Virus record (IMG/VR): IMGVR_UViG_3300042350_003685
Span: 1-64,000 of that record
Strand: one strand, 5' to 3'
Length of the DNA: 64,000 nucleotides
Origin: a virus
Shown piece after piece: positions 19,965 through 28,075 of the stretch (position 1 is the stretch's first letter; every line of letters begins with the position of its first letter). The position numbers and the translations under genes were made by a program. Below the pieces are notes generated by a model. That model saw only the letters and a program-made list of their open reading frames with translations, ran no database searches and had not been told where the DNA came from.

Positions 19965-20846
19965 TTAGTCCTCTAGTTCAATAATTTTGGGTTGATGACC
20001 GTTGGCACGAGCTTCGTAGCCAATGTAACCGCGTGGATTACACACCACACGAGTTGATCCAATTGTGTAGTCAAAATCATCGTGCATGTGACCATGTGTC
20101 CATAACTGAATTTCTGGATAGTCTAACATCACGTTGCTAAGATCGCTGGCATAGCAACCATTCATCTGGTAATCATGTTGGTACTTGTCATGAATACTGA
20201 GCATGCTGGGCGCATGATGTCCTACAACGATCACACGGTTGTTGTTGATATCCTGCGCTCGACGTTGATCCAGTGTGTTCTTCAACCATTTCACTGTGCT
20301 GTCATGTTCGCTGAGTGCATCCGTGGGCAGGAATTTCCAGTTACCTGTGCGGCGTCCTTTCACACTATGCTTAACTGCTTGAAAGTCACGCATCATGTGC
20401 TCGGCTGATTGCAGAGTTAATGGATCTCTACGATTAAAATCAGTCCACAAAGTGCCACCAAGGAAAGTATATCCGTGGAGTTCTACCTGGCTTTGATTTA
20501 AAAAATGCACGTTGCGCAGGTTAAGTCTGTGCAACATGTCTGTAATGATTTCGTGACTGCGACTGTAGTCGCCATGATAGTGTTCATGATTACCCATGAC
20601 ATACACCACATCACGATACCATAAACTGGCTTCTTGAAAAAATTCTTGATACATTATGCCACGCTTGGCACGTTCAAATCCTGAATGTGCGTCTGCGTCC
20701 CAGCCCCCGGGTATTTTGCCAACAGCACGAATGTCTTCTGCCACACAGATATCACCGCTGAGAATCAGCACATCCGCACCATGTGGGTTGTCTATGGCGT
20801 AGTCACCAAACTCTAGATGTACATCGCTAGTTAACGCAATTTTCAT
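19965..20846 (-). CDS. Calcineurin-like metallophosphoesterase
   Basis: 293 residues. All family motifs are visible: D-x-H (TSDVHLEF, residues 7-14), GD (ILSGDICV), GNHEHYHGD, GHHAPS and the terminal GHMHDDFDY. These bind a two-metal centre for phosphoester hydrolysis. It resembles stand-alone phage and bacterial phosphoesterases of about 290 residues; the substrate (nucleotide, RNA end or other) cannot be told. The start overlaps the upstream small gene by 20 bases, and the ribosome site is weak. Confidence 0.88.
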   Translation of the reverse strand: MKIALTSDVHLEFGDYAIDNPHGADVLILSGDICVAEDIRAVGKIPGGWDADAHSGFERAKRGIMYQEFFQEASLWYRDVVYVMGNHEHYHGDYSRSHEIITDMLHRLNLRNVHFLNQSQVELHGYTFLGGTLWTDFNRRDPLTLQSAEHMMRDFQAVKHSVKGRRTGNWKFLPTDALSEHDSTVKWLKNTLDQRRAQDINNNRVIVVGHHAPSMLSIHDKYQHDYQMNGCYASDLSNVMLDYPEIQLWTHGHMHDDFDYTIGSTRVVCNPRGYIGYEARANGHQPKIIELED

Positions 20847-21063
20847 TTATATCCATTGGAATGTAAGCGGGCCAGCCAGTTAAAAATAACAATCTATCTT
20901 GCTCGTGTGTAAAATTAAAATCCATGAAGTCTACATTGGGTGATGTGGTGTATCTATCACCGGGCAGGCCAAATACTTCAACAACACGTGACAACATGTT
21001 GGACCAATTTGGCCAACCAGCCAAAGTGGGATGATCATAGTTTATTCTAGCTCGATAGATCAT
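20827..21063 (-). CDS. Unknown phage protein
   Basis: 78 residues, rich in aromatic residues (GWPNWSNM, VDFMDFNF, FLTGWPAYIP). No recognised motif. It sits between two co-directed genes with a TAGATGA overlap at its start and AAGGATG as ribosome site. Confidence 0.6.
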   Translation of the reverse strand: MIYRARINYDHPTLAGWPNWSNMLSRVVEVFGLPGDRYTTSPNVDFMDFNFTHEQDRLLFLTGWPAYIPMDINENCVN

Positions 21064-21476
21064 CTACGCATCCTTGCAATGTCCTTGGCATCGTCGTCAC
21101 TGAAGATAGGCACAGCATTGCTCTTGTGCATGGTACCTATGCCCATGATCTTGGTGCCTGTGTATTTCTGCGGCGCCTTGGTAGTAACAGCACCTTTCAC
21201 ACCTGTGTCAACGCTGGGTAGCCTTGCAGTATCACTACCGCGATGATTGAGACTATAGTCCTTGAGAGGCTTGAATGCTGTGCGTGGCATACGAGGATCA
21301 GCTGGCACACGTTTTGCAGAAAAGTTGGGCGCAAGTTTTGCCCATTCGGCCTGCTTGTTATCCCACTCAGCCTTGAGTTCGCGCTCTCGGCGAGCAGCGT
21401 CAGCACTTTGATATCGACGCTTGCTGCGCCGCTTGCCTGTAGTAGTAAGCCAAGGACCTTCAAGATGCATGCTCAT
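21060..21476 (-). CDS. Conserved phage protein (MHLEGPWLTTTGKR type)
   Basis: 138 residues. The N-terminus (MSMHLEGPWLTTTGKRRSKR) is basic, the middle is a charged helix, and the C-terminus has SVDTGVKGAVTTKAPQKYTGTK and GIGTMHKSNAVPIF. I recognise this pattern as a widespread phage family of unknown function. It has its own host-type promoter at 21509-21537 and GGAG as ribosome site, so it may be an early gene. Confidence 0.7.
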   Translation of the reverse strand: MSMHLEGPWLTTTGKRRSKRRYQSADAARRERELKAEWDNKQAEWAKLAPNFSAKRVPADPRMPRTAFKPLKDYSLNHRGSDTARLPSVDTGVKGAVTTKAPQKYTGTKIMGIGTMHKSNAVPIFSDDDAKDIARMRR

Positions 21477-21508
21477 AAACGGTCTCCAAAGTAGTACATC
21501 ATACCGTT

Positions 21509-21537
21509 ATTATAGCATATCCAAAATTTGTGGTCAA
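21509..21537 (-). promoter_or_regulatory. Sigma70-type phage promoter
   Basis: Minus strand: -35 TTGACC (21532-21537), 17-base spacer, -10 TATAAT (21509-21514). The TGA stop of the upstream gene (21534-21536) lies inside the -35 box. Drives the 21476 gene. Confidence 0.8.
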
Positions 21538-21884
21538 GCGGATTTCTTGGTCTCTAGATCTTGTATGCTGCGCTCAATAGCAGCACAAAGTTCACGAGCA
21601 GTTGCACGATTCATAATGAAATCGCCCTGTCTTGTGGCATGTCCTGTGAACAACACACGCCAGGCTTCCATTACTCGGTTGAAACCGGACTTCCAAAAAG
21701 GCACATAGATGTCCTTGTAGAAGGTCACAGTGATATCGTCGCAATCTAATTCGGGAGTGACTTCTACCCAAACATCAAGATCATGTTGATTGCTTAAACA
21801 ATCGCATGCTAGTCTAAATGAGTGAGCATCTCGCCATTCACCAGTACGCATGATATTTTTTACGGGTTGAGAAGTAGTGTCCAT
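21534..21884 (-). CDS. Unknown phage protein
   Basis: 116 residues with a mixed alpha/beta look (DLDVWVEVTPELDCDDITVTF, WKSGFNRVMEAWRVLFTG). The C-terminus forms a helix (ATARELCAAIERSIQDLE). No family recognised. Its stop codon is part of the next gene's -35 box. Confidence 0.6.
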   Translation of the reverse strand: MDTTSQPVKNIMRTGEWRDAHSFRLACDCLSNQHDLDVWVEVTPELDCDDITVTFYKDIYVPFWKSGFNRVMEAWRVLFTGHATRQGDFIMNRATARELCAAIERSIQDLETKKSA

Positions 21885-21927
21885 GCAAACATGATAATTG
21901 AAAAAACGTGAGCCGTCAACCTAGAGT

Positions 21928-22266
21928 TTATCGGAAAAAGATCATGGCCATAAACAGGCTCTGCAACATGAATCCCACCGATATCACAATAGCGATTAGA
22001 TGATTTCGGACCACCAAACTCTGACAGAACATTGCAATCAAGCCTGCCCATACCAATACTACCATGTCAAGCATTGGCATTCGGTCAGTCCATGCCATCA
22101 TCACACTGAGCAAACTAGGCAGTGTGGTGGCATGTAGCAATATCACTGTGAGCAGTTGCAGTGCTGTGGAACTTATGTGTGGTGTGTGTTCACGCAACCA
22201 CTGTAGACCTTGATCAGCACTGAACTGCAAGTTGATTTGTTTGAGTTGATCCAAAATTTTCATCAT
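21928..22266 (-). CDS. Membrane protein with three predicted helices
   Basis: 112 residues. After a soluble helix (KILDQLKQINLQF), three hydrophobic segments follow: STALQLLTVILLHATTL, MLDMVVLVWAGLIAMF and LIAIVISVGFMLQSLFMAMI. It overlaps the SleB stop by 4 bases and follows it in the same direction, so a holin-like role next to a wall hydrolase is conceivable, but nothing proves it. Confidence 0.6.
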   Translation of the reverse strand: MMKILDQLKQINLQFSADQGLQWLREHTPHISSTALQLLTVILLHATTLPSLLSVMMAWTDRMPMLDMVVLVWAGLIAMFCQSLVVRNHLIAIVISVGFMLQSLFMAMIFFR

Positions 22267-22808
22267 GTCGCCTGTTTCTTAGGGTTGTAAAAGATGTGCC
22301 TACCAATCTTGATGATTGGCTGGTGCGGCCACCTGGGGTTCACGTAGTCGGCATGATAGTACATGGCATTTTTCAAGCTAGGTAGTCTGAAACCTTCCAA
22401 AAGAACTTTCTTGGCGGCTTCACGGCTTTCCTCCCACATCGCACGATTGATCGGACGATTCTGCTCACTTCCATCACAGAGCCAACTAAATTGACATACT
22501 ACAGTAGAGTGGAATACAGTTTTTTGAGAAATAACCTGGCAGACATCTTTGGGGAACAACCCACTGGCTGCTCGATTCATTACTACCTGTGCCACAGCGA
22601 TTTTTCCTTCTGCCGGTTCGAAAGCAGCTTCATAATATATGTTTCTGGTCATGCAATTGACCTGACGGTCAATGTCTGAAACAGAAGTCTTATGAAGGTT
22701 CTCGCTGCTATTTATATCCTTGTACTTGATATCAACTGCCCACTTAACAATGTTGAATGATACCAACAGTGCCAATGCGAACAGTACGGTTCGTATAATT
22801 GTAGCCAT
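22263..22808 (-). CDS. SleB-type cell wall hydrolase with membrane anchor
   Basis: 181 residues from the ATG at 22808, which has GGGAGA upstream; an alternative ATG at 22868 would add 20 residues. An N-terminal hydrophobic segment (IIRTVLFALALLVSFNIVKWAV) acts as signal anchor. The hydrolase_2 domain starts at CMTRNIYYEAAFEP with the catalytic-type glutamate, then GKIAVAQVVMNRA and VCQVISQ...QFSWLCDG, ending in AMYYHADYVNPRW. Such enzymes cut peptidoglycan. With the neighbouring three-helix membrane protein it may form part of the lysis function. Confidence 0.85.
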   Translation of the reverse strand: MATIIRTVLFALALLVSFNIVKWAVDIKYKDINSSENLHKTSVSDIDRQVNCMTRNIYYEAAFEPAEGKIAVAQVVMNRAASGLFPKDVCQVISQKTVFHSTVVCQFSWLCDGSEQNRPINRAMWEESREAAKKVLLEGFRLPSLKNAMYYHADYVNPRWPHQPIIKIGRHIFYNPKKQAT

Positions 22809-22968
22809 ATCTAAATCTCCCTTTGGGGATACCCACAAATCTGATGATGTGTTACTTTTCTCAGTCATAAGCATCCTTGAAAGTTTTTCATGGTAGTTTT
22901 ATATATGGTGCAGATAAAGTAAGATATACGTAGATAAAACTAAAAGTAGTATATTACTTGAGATTGAA

Positions 22969-23742
22969 TTATTTGTCAAATCTGCACACCGGAATTGGCC
23001 TCATTTTATGCAGGTTTTGGCGCCGTAAACGGCGATATTGCTGCAATTTAGCCAAATCGGATTGAGAAACTGATCGACGAATTTTCTTTTTGGGCTGCTT
23101 ATCCAGCTCCATCATGCGTTCAAGCTCAGCATAATCCATGCCAAGTTGATCCCGATCAGTGCGACCATCAGCCCAAAGTCCATCAGTGGGTTCGGCCTCG
23201 ATGATTTCCTTGAGAACGCCTAGTTCGCGTCCCATGTCCCAGACCTCGGTCTTGAGACAGTCTGCAATGGGGCTAATGTCAACACCACCATCGCCATACT
23301 TGGTGAAGAATCCCACACCAAAATCTTCTACTAGGTTACCTGTGCCCACAACAATGCCAGAATTGGCCTGCGCCAATTGATACAGTGTCATCATGCGCAG
23401 TCTTGATCGACTGTTAGCATAGGCTAATTCGTCACTGAAAACTCTAGTGGCTGTTTCAAAATGTTCAAATGTGTCAGTCAAATCAATATTGTAATGATCA
23501 GTGTAGGTAAAGTTACTCAATAACCAAGAGCAATGAGCAAGACTGAGTTTATGAGTGTGTTCACTTTGCCTAATAGGCATGCTCACAGCCAAAGTGTATA
23601 TACCGGTGTGAGCACACAGGGTTGATACCACAGCCGAATCAATGCCACCACTGACACCAACTACCAATGATTTTATGTCATGTTTTTTGGCGTAGTCTGT
23701 GATCCACCTAACTATGTGTTTGATTCGTTGCTTGGTTTTCAA
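22969..23742 (-). CDS. nadE: NAD synthetase, ammonia-dependent type
   Basis: 257 residues. The ATP-pyrophosphatase loop SGGIDS is at 31-36, and the middle has SRSRLRMMTLYQLA, VVGTGNLVEDFGVGFFTKYGDGGVDISPI and a terminal K-rich tail. The enzyme amidates nicotinic acid adenine dinucleotide to NAD. No glutaminase domain is present, so ammonia is the likely nitrogen donor. The start is TTG (TTGA overlap with the previous stop) with AAAGGT upstream. In phages NadE may restore NAD pools during infection or after NAD-depleting defence (inference). An AT-rich 160-base gap without a gene follows on the SleB side. Confidence 0.92.
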   Translation of the reverse strand: MKTKQRIKHIVRWITDYAKKHDIKSLVVGVSGGIDSAVVSTLCAHTGIYTLAVSMPIRQSEHTHKLSLAHCSWLLSNFTYTDHYNIDLTDTFEHFETATRVFSDELAYANSRSRLRMMTLYQLAQANSGIVVGTGNLVEDFGVGFFTKYGDGGVDISPIADCLKTEVWDMGRELGVLKEIIEAEPTDGLWADGRTDRDQLGMDYAELERMMELDKQPKKKIRRSVSQSDLAKLQQYRRLRRQNLHKMRPIPVCRFDK

Positions 23743-24344
23743 CTAGGTACCTTTTTGTTGGTTTCTTTCAGCTTGTTAAAGGTTGCAAGCTTGTCTTGAA
23801 TGCGTTTTTGAACACGGCGATATTTATTGCCAAGATCACGTAGTTCTTTCCAATCTGCTTCTAGCTTTTCGTCGCTGTCTAGCAGTCCAAGCTGTGCTTC
23901 AATACGCTCAAGACTTTTCATCACACTTTTGCCATTGATTTCTAAATCTTGAGCATGTACCTGCATCACACCTTGATTGGGCCAATTGTAGCCTGTGCCG
24001 GTACCGGTGGTTGTCCAGGTATGATGGGCGCCGCTAATAGTAGTGTTAGAGTGCGAACCTGCGCCGCCCCCAACAACTGGGGTAGTATATACGATTCCAG
24101 ATCCACCTCCACCACCTGATCCACCTGATCCACCTAACACTGTGTTTTGTGTGAGTTGACTGAAATCAATAGTGGTAATTTGACTTGTTGTCAGAGCAGG
24201 AATCTGCATGCTCTGCAGAGAGTTCCAATCGATTGAATCAGTGTGCCAAAGACTCGCAAATGTGTTTGCCTCAGGCTGTTTAGCAGGTTGGTAGTTGCTT
24301 AGGGCTGCTTTTAGTTCGGCTAGTTTTTCTTCTTCAGTGTCCAT
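23739..24344 (-). CDS. Phage protein with glycine-rich centre and C-terminal coiled coil
   Basis: 201 residues in three parts: a helical N-terminus (EEEKLAELKAALSNYQ), a low-complexity Gly/Ser/Thr centre (LGGSGGSGGGGGSGIVY) and a conserved charged C-terminus (LEINGKSVMKSLERIEAQLG...KELRDLGNKYRRVQKRIQ). The last part matches a widespread phage family of unknown function, sometimes virion associated. The start lies inside the small AbrB-like gene upstream. Confidence 0.6.
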   Translation of the reverse strand: MDTEEEKLAELKAALSNYQPAKQPEANTFASLWHTDSIDWNSLQSMQIPALTTSQITTIDFSQLTQNTVLGGSGGSGGGGGSGIVYTTPVVGGGAGSHSNTTISGAHHTWTTTGTGTGYNWPNQGVMQVHAQDLEINGKSVMKSLERIEAQLGLLDSDEKLEADWKELRDLGNKYRRVQKRIQDKLATFNKLKETNKKVPS

Positions 24345-24493
24345 GTTCCATCCTTGTTGTCAATCCATTCAATGACGTCGCCTTCTTTCCAGCCCAGTTG
24401 TTCGCACATTTCTAGGCCAAGGTCAATCATTATCTCCCCAGGATTGTCGGGGTCTTCCACCAAGGTCCGAACAAATCTTTGTTCGCTATCCAT
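24320..24493 (-). CDS. Small AbrB/SpoVT-like swapped-hairpin protein
   Basis: 57 residues, found by translating the gap by hand (ATG at 24493, TAG at 24320-24322). The second half, EMCEQLGWKEGDVIEWIDN followed by DGTWTLKK, is the AbrB/MazE-type pattern seen in many small phage proteins. These usually bind DNA as dimers, but a regulatory role here is inference. It overlaps the following gene by 25 bases in another frame. Confidence 0.65.
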   Translation of the reverse strand: MDSEQRFVRTLVEDPDNPGEIMIDLGLEMCEQLGWKEGDVIEWIDNKDGTWTLKKKN

Positions 24494-24495
24494 GG

Positions 24496-25167
24496 TCATT
24501 CTCGGTCACCTGTGAGTTGCAACAGAGCTGCAAAAATATTGATATAGTTAATATAGAGACTTAGTGCACCAAACCATTGTAGTCTTTCAACACTGTCATG
24601 ATCCGCTGCCCAGAACTCATCACGAATACGATTCATGTCATAGGCAGTGAGTGCTAGAAAAATCACCACTGTGAGCACATTGATAACCAACTGCAAGGTG
24701 CTGCTGGCAAAAAAGATATTGAGTAGGCCTGCCACAATTAATCCAATTACACCGGCCATGAGCCAGGGTCCAAGACCTTGTAATTCTCTGCGGGTAAAAT
24801 ATCCCCAACCTGCTACCGCTGCAAAACTTATTGTGGTACAGGTCAAAGCCTGAGCAATACTCGCACTGGTGTAGGTGTGAAACAACAGACTCAAACTAAC
24901 ACCCATGGCAGCAGCAAATCCAAAGAACCAAGCGCGAAGCTGTGCAATATCCATGGTGTCCCCTCGCCAGGCCAGGTACAGACTCAAGACCAATGGCAAG
25001 AAAATCAACACATAGCCAAAGAAACCAGCAAACAGCACAGGAACCAATCCCAGTCCGGACAGTACCGCTGCACACAGCATTGTGGCCAAAATACCAGTGG
25101 TCATTCTAGCCAACACTCCAGCTACTGCGGTGTTGAGATGTTCGGCACTGGAAACAAAAGTGTTCAT
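24496..25167 (-). CDS. Bax inhibitor-1 / YccA-type membrane protein
   Basis: 223 residues from the ATG at 25167, preceded by AAGGAGATATCT. Seven hydrophobic segments are visible, the second half containing SFAAVAGWGYFTRRELQGLG, FFASSTLQLVINVLTVVIF, LTAYDMNRIRDEF and the terminal LSLYINYINIFAALLQL. The AYD and LYINFIN-like motifs define the BI-1/TMBIM family. The E. coli member YccA modulates the FtsH protease, so a phage copy could protect phage proteins or alter membrane and ion homeostasis (inference). Confidence 0.88.
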   Translation of the reverse strand: MNTFVSSAEHLNTAVAGVLARMTTGILATMLCAAVLSGLGLVPVLFAGFFGYVLIFLPLVLSLYLAWRGDTMDIAQLRAWFFGFAAAMGVSLSLLFHTYTSASIAQALTCTTISFAAVAGWGYFTRRELQGLGPWLMAGVIGLIVAGLLNIFFASSTLQLVINVLTVVIFLALTAYDMNRIRDEFWAADHDSVERLQWFGALSLYINYINIFAALLQLTGDRE

Positions 25168-25183
25168 AGATATCTCCTTGACG

Positions 25184-26311
25184 TTAAATTTCCCAGACGT
25201 GTGGTCCGGATTTGGCCACTGCAAAGTTCAAATAGGTTTCAATCTTGTCTAGATCTGCTCTTGATTTCAAACTCACAAGTTCGTTGGCAAAATGCAGTTC
25301 AACTCCTAGGTCCAAGGCCAAATTCAAGATTTCCAAACGACGTTGTACATCATCAGTCAAACAATACATGCTGCACAACACAATACCGTCTGGACGTTCT
25401 TTGATATACCATTCCAGCCCAGGTTGCCAGTCCATGTGTTCGTTTTCAAATTCATACGAAGTGTAGGCAATGCGATTTTTCACACAGTAGGGTTCGATCA
25501 CTGCTCGTTGCATGGGCAAGGGTATGTGTTTGCTGAAAGCACTGTTCCAACCTGCATAGGTTATGAATCGAGCACCTGTGTAGTCTTGCACAGCAGCCAC
25601 TTCGTAGTCACCAGGCAGGCGCATGAATCCACCGGGTAGTCTACGACCCCACTCTTCACCTTCTATGAGGATGCGCATGTCCATGCTCACACGAGTGTAT
25701 CCTTCTAGATTGTTTTTGTTGCCATGCAGATGTTCTTGGAAGAACAAGTGACTCTGACCAGGACTTAGAGTCACTGGCCAGGCATACTTCAGGCACTCGT
25801 CCTCAAACCTGTCAAGACTCCATTTTTCTGCCAACACTCTCTTGGTTATGTCTCTACTGATATCCAGATCCAACATCCACATGGTATTGGTGCCTCGTGC
25901 TTCGGTAAACGGCGTCCAGATAGTTCTGCAGCCGCGACCGTTGCCAACAAAAATACCCTGATGAAAAGCCAACCTGCGTCCCACGCTTTCTTGATTGGGA
26001 ATTACCACACGCAGTGTGCCCTGGCGTTGAATCATATAACGTCGATTACCTATGCGCTGTGGCACGCATTCCGCTGCAAACGCATCAAATCTTTCCATGA
26101 AGTCTCTACGACTGCAGGAGTTCTGCACATGATTGCTCACACGCAGTATTTCTGCTGGATCAAGAACTTCATGCAGGGTTTCTAGTTCCTTGACCTGTGG
26201 TGCTACTTCTTGAATCACACCTAGTGCCCAGGCAGGCCAGTTGTAGCGTTCAAGATCGTAGTTATAGATTTTGTTGTTCCAGTGTATCTGGGTATCAGAG
26301 AGCTGGGTCAT
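25184..26311 (-). CDS. Fusion: 2OG-Fe(II) oxygenase-like domain and LIC12192-type sporadic carbohydrate cluster domain
   Basis: 375 residues from the ATG at 26311, which follows the histone-like gene's stop; the frame is open further upstream but overlaps that gene. Residues about 1-240 resemble the 2OG-Fe(II) oxygenase of sporadic carbohydrate clusters (AFHQGIFVGNGRG, TIWTPFTEARGTNTMW, HLHGN...TRVSMDMRI). Residues about 250-370 resemble the LIC12192 family (YTGARFITYAGWNSAFSKHI, CSMYCLTDDVQRRLEILNLA, GVELHFANE). In bacteria these occur as separate neighbours in sugar gene clusters; here they are one chain. The expected H-x-D iron motif may read H-Q-G. The likely role is modification of a sugar or nucleotide-sugar. 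Confidence 0.65.
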   Translation of the reverse strand: MTQLSDTQIHWNNKIYNYDLERYNWPAWALGVIQEVAPQVKELETLHEVLDPAEILRVSNHVQNSCSRRDFMERFDAFAAECVPQRIGNRRYMIQRQGTLRVVIPNQESVGRRLAFHQGIFVGNGRGCRTIWTPFTEARGTNTMWMLDLDISRDITKRVLAEKWSLDRFEDECLKYAWPVTLSPGQSHLFFQEHLHGNKNNLEGYTRVSMDMRILIEGEEWGRRLPGGFMRLPGDYEVAAVQDYTGARFITYAGWNSAFSKHIPLPMQRAVIEPYCVKNRIAYTSYEFENEHMDWQPGLEWYIKERPDGIVLCSMYCLTDDVQRRLEILNLALDLGVELHFANELVSLKSRADLDKIETYLNFAVAKSGPHVWEI

Positions 26312-26312
26312 T

Positions 26313-26501
26313 TTATTTTGCCAGGGCTTCTTTTTCAGCAGTGATTTCCTTGCGACGTTCTTTGATCGCTTTACTGAGTTCTTGCAAGGCCTTGCGTGCT
26401 CGTGCTGCTGAAGCCTTGATACCTTTCTGAGAAAACTTTTCGTTTTCAGAAATGTAGGTTTCAAATGCACGTTTAATGATATCGTGGTTTGTTTCTTCCA
26501 T
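26313..26501 (-). CDS. Small histone H1-like (Hc1-type) protein
   Basis: 62 residues, strongly helical and basic. GIKASAARARKALQELSKAI followed by KERRKEI resembles the Hc1 histone-like proteins of chlamydiae and of many phages and bacteria (K-x-x-A-x-R-x-R-K-x-x-x-x-L). A nucleoid-binding role is inferred. It has its own promoter at 26527 and a strong ribosome site (AAAGGAG). Confidence 0.55.
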   Translation of the reverse strand: MEETNHDIIKRAFETYISENEKFSQKGIKASAARARKALQELSKAIKERRKEITAEKEALAK

Positions 26502-26526
26502 GTGGATCTCCTTTGTAAGTTGTAAG

Positions 26527-26556
26527 ATTATATACGCCTTGCTGCCAACAAGTCAA
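26527..26556 (-). promoter_or_regulatory. Sigma70-type promoter, 18-base spacer
   Basis: Minus strand: -35 TTGACT (26551-26556) and -10 TATAAT (26527-26532). Precedes the histone-like gene. Confidence 0.7.
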
Positions 26557-26565
26557 CAATTATGG

Positions 26566-26799
26566 CTAGCAATAGATGTGACGACGATTCCAAACGTCCC
26601 ATATTATGACTTCGTCCCAACCATTGTTCCAGGTAGTACAAAATCGGTCATATGTATATCTATCAAAGATCTTCATACGATTGCCTTCAACATGGAAAGC
26701 ATTGTGCGAGGAAGATCGTGCCCACTCGCGTAGCTTGCGTTCAGCACTGGCGTCGCGATAGATTATAAGATACAGAGCTTCAGTGGTATTGTAAGTCAA
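26566..26799 (-). CDS. Unknown phage protein
   Basis: 77 residues, beginning with TTG in a TTGA overlap with the previous gene. Aromatic-rich C-terminus (FCTTWNNGWDEVIIWDVWN). No family recognised. Confidence 0.55.
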   Translation of the reverse strand: MTYNTTEALYLIIYRDASAERKLREWARSSSHNAFHVEGNRMKIFDRYTYDRFCTTWNNGWDEVIIWDVWNRRHIYC

Positions 26800-27026
26800 T
26801 GCAGTTGATTGGATGACAAAGTGGGATTCATCAGTGTGTCTAGATTTTCCACGCTTTCGTCAAGTTCAAAAACGGTGTCGTCGTAGTTTGCTGCTGTGTC
26901 ACTTGGAACACCAAACAAGCGCATCAAGGCACCTGCTGAAACCTGTTTGACACCATTGTCATACAATACCAATAACACTTGATGCATAGCGGTTTTGATC
27001 CGTTGTTCAAGGATGTCTTCGATCAT
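26796..27026 (-). CDS. Conserved small phage protein
   Basis: 76 residues. The pattern IKTAMHQVLLVLYDNGVKQV followed by GALMRLFGVP resembles a small helical family of T4-like phages with unknown role. The C-terminus is acidic. TAAATAAATA lies just upstream of the ATG, possibly a late promoter or coincidence. Confidence 0.6.
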   Translation of the reverse strand: MIEDILEQRIKTAMHQVLLVLYDNGVKQVSAGALMRLFGVPSDTAANYDDTVFELDESVENLDTLMNPTLSSNQLH

Positions 27027-27038
27027 AGTAATATTTAT

Positions 27039-27596
27039 TTAGATTCTACGTATCAACAGCCAATTTTCGGTATGCCAAGGTGTTTGGTTGTTGAGGAACT
27101 GTGCCCAGGGCTCGTGATCATACATGGTAAGATCTTGAACCTGACAATCTTGATCTAGTGCATAGGCCACCATGGGATAGCCTAATAGTCTGTCATGACT
27201 GGTGATCATGATACCACCAGGCTGCAAACATCTTACGCCCCATTTTGCTGCATGCCAACGAGCATCACGACCAGCTTGTGTGTAGGTGCGACCAATGTCA
27301 TTTTCAATATAGGTAGCTGGTATCTCGGTAACAAGCTGTAGGGCATCAATGCACCACACATTGGGCAGTTGCGTTCGATTAACTAGGTCAATACCCATCA
27401 CACGATCTTGGCCCCAGTGTTGATTCATGGCCTCAAGAGTATAGCCCCATCCCACACCTAGCTGTATCTTGATACCATGATCTGGTACCAACTCACGGGC
27501 TAGATTTTCAAAAAACACAAAGCTTTTGTACTGGTGGGGAGGATCGTGATCTTGGTATGTGTCCACGTACTGTTGTTCAGTTGGATCACCTAACAT
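27039..27596 (-). CDS. Class I SAM-dependent methyltransferase-like protein
   Basis: 185 residues. A Rossmann glycine motif (IQLGVGWGYTLEAM), an acidic strand end (RVMGIDLVNR) and a later LQPGGIMITSHDRLLGY motif place it in the class I methyltransferase fold. The substrate is unknown. The ribosome site is weak. A hairpin terminator and the next gene lie downstream. Confidence 0.6.
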   Translation of the reverse strand: MLGDPTEQQYVDTYQDHDPPHQYKSFVFFENLARELVPDHGIKIQLGVGWGYTLEAMNQHWGQDRVMGIDLVNRTQLPNVWCIDALQLVTEIPATYIENDIGRTYTQAGRDARWHAAKWGVRCLQPGGIMITSHDRLLGYPMVAYALDQDCQVQDLTMYDHEPWAQFLNNQTPWHTENWLLIRRI

Positions 27597-27625
27597 AAAA
27601 TTACTTAGTCGCAGATTTTACAGTC

Positions 27626-27649
27626 AAATAAAAAGGCCCTTGCGGGCCT
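27626..27649 (-). terminator. Rho-independent terminator
   Basis: On the minus strand AGGCCC-GCAA-GGGCCT followed by TTTTATTT. It ends the transcript of the 27669-28010 gene. Confidence 0.85.
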
Positions 27650-27668
27650 GTGCAAACAGCACAATGAC

Positions 27669-28010
27669 TTAGGCCATTTCTTTTTGTTTGCTTGTGGCAG
27701 CGGTCTTGGCCTTGCCACCGGTTTTAAGAGTAACGCTGACTTCGTCCTTGCGGCTAACGCGACTCTTTTCAGCGATTTTGTTGGCTACAACATAGCCAGC
27801 ATCGCCTTCGGTGATACCAATTTGCTGCAAATATTGCAGTGCTTCTAGCTTGGTCATGGGACGCGGCAGTTCCACCAAGTTTACATTGGTGCAGCCTGCT
27901 TTGTTTAGGATTTTGATACGAGCCACCAAGTCATTGGCAAAGCGTGCCTTGACAGTGCCATCAGGATTGGTTGCGGTACCAGCTACAGTGAACATTTTTT
28001 CAGTTGCCAT
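27669..28010 (-). CDS. Conserved phage protein (MFTVAGTATNPDG type)
   Basis: 113 residues. Opens MATEKMFTVAGTATNPDGTV, then VKARFANDLVARIKIL and NVNLVELPRPMTKLEALQYL, a pattern found in T4-like cyanophages without known function. The basic tail suggests nucleic-acid contact (inference). It is a single-gene unit with its own promoter and terminator, so it is probably expressed strongly. Confidence 0.7.
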   Translation of the reverse strand: MATEKMFTVAGTATNPDGTVKARFANDLVARIKILNKAGCTNVNLVELPRPMTKLEALQYLQQIGITEGDAGYVVANKIAEKSRVSRKDEVSVTLKTGGKAKTAATSKQKEMA

Positions 28011-28075
28011 GATGTTGCCTTTCTATTAAGCCATAAAGTTGTTTAAAGTGCATGCCAATTTCTCAGCATACCCAT

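Noticed and set aside
22705-22720. TATAAATA box on the minus strand
   Set aside because: Inside the SleB coding region and not followed by a nearby gene start, so most likely chance.
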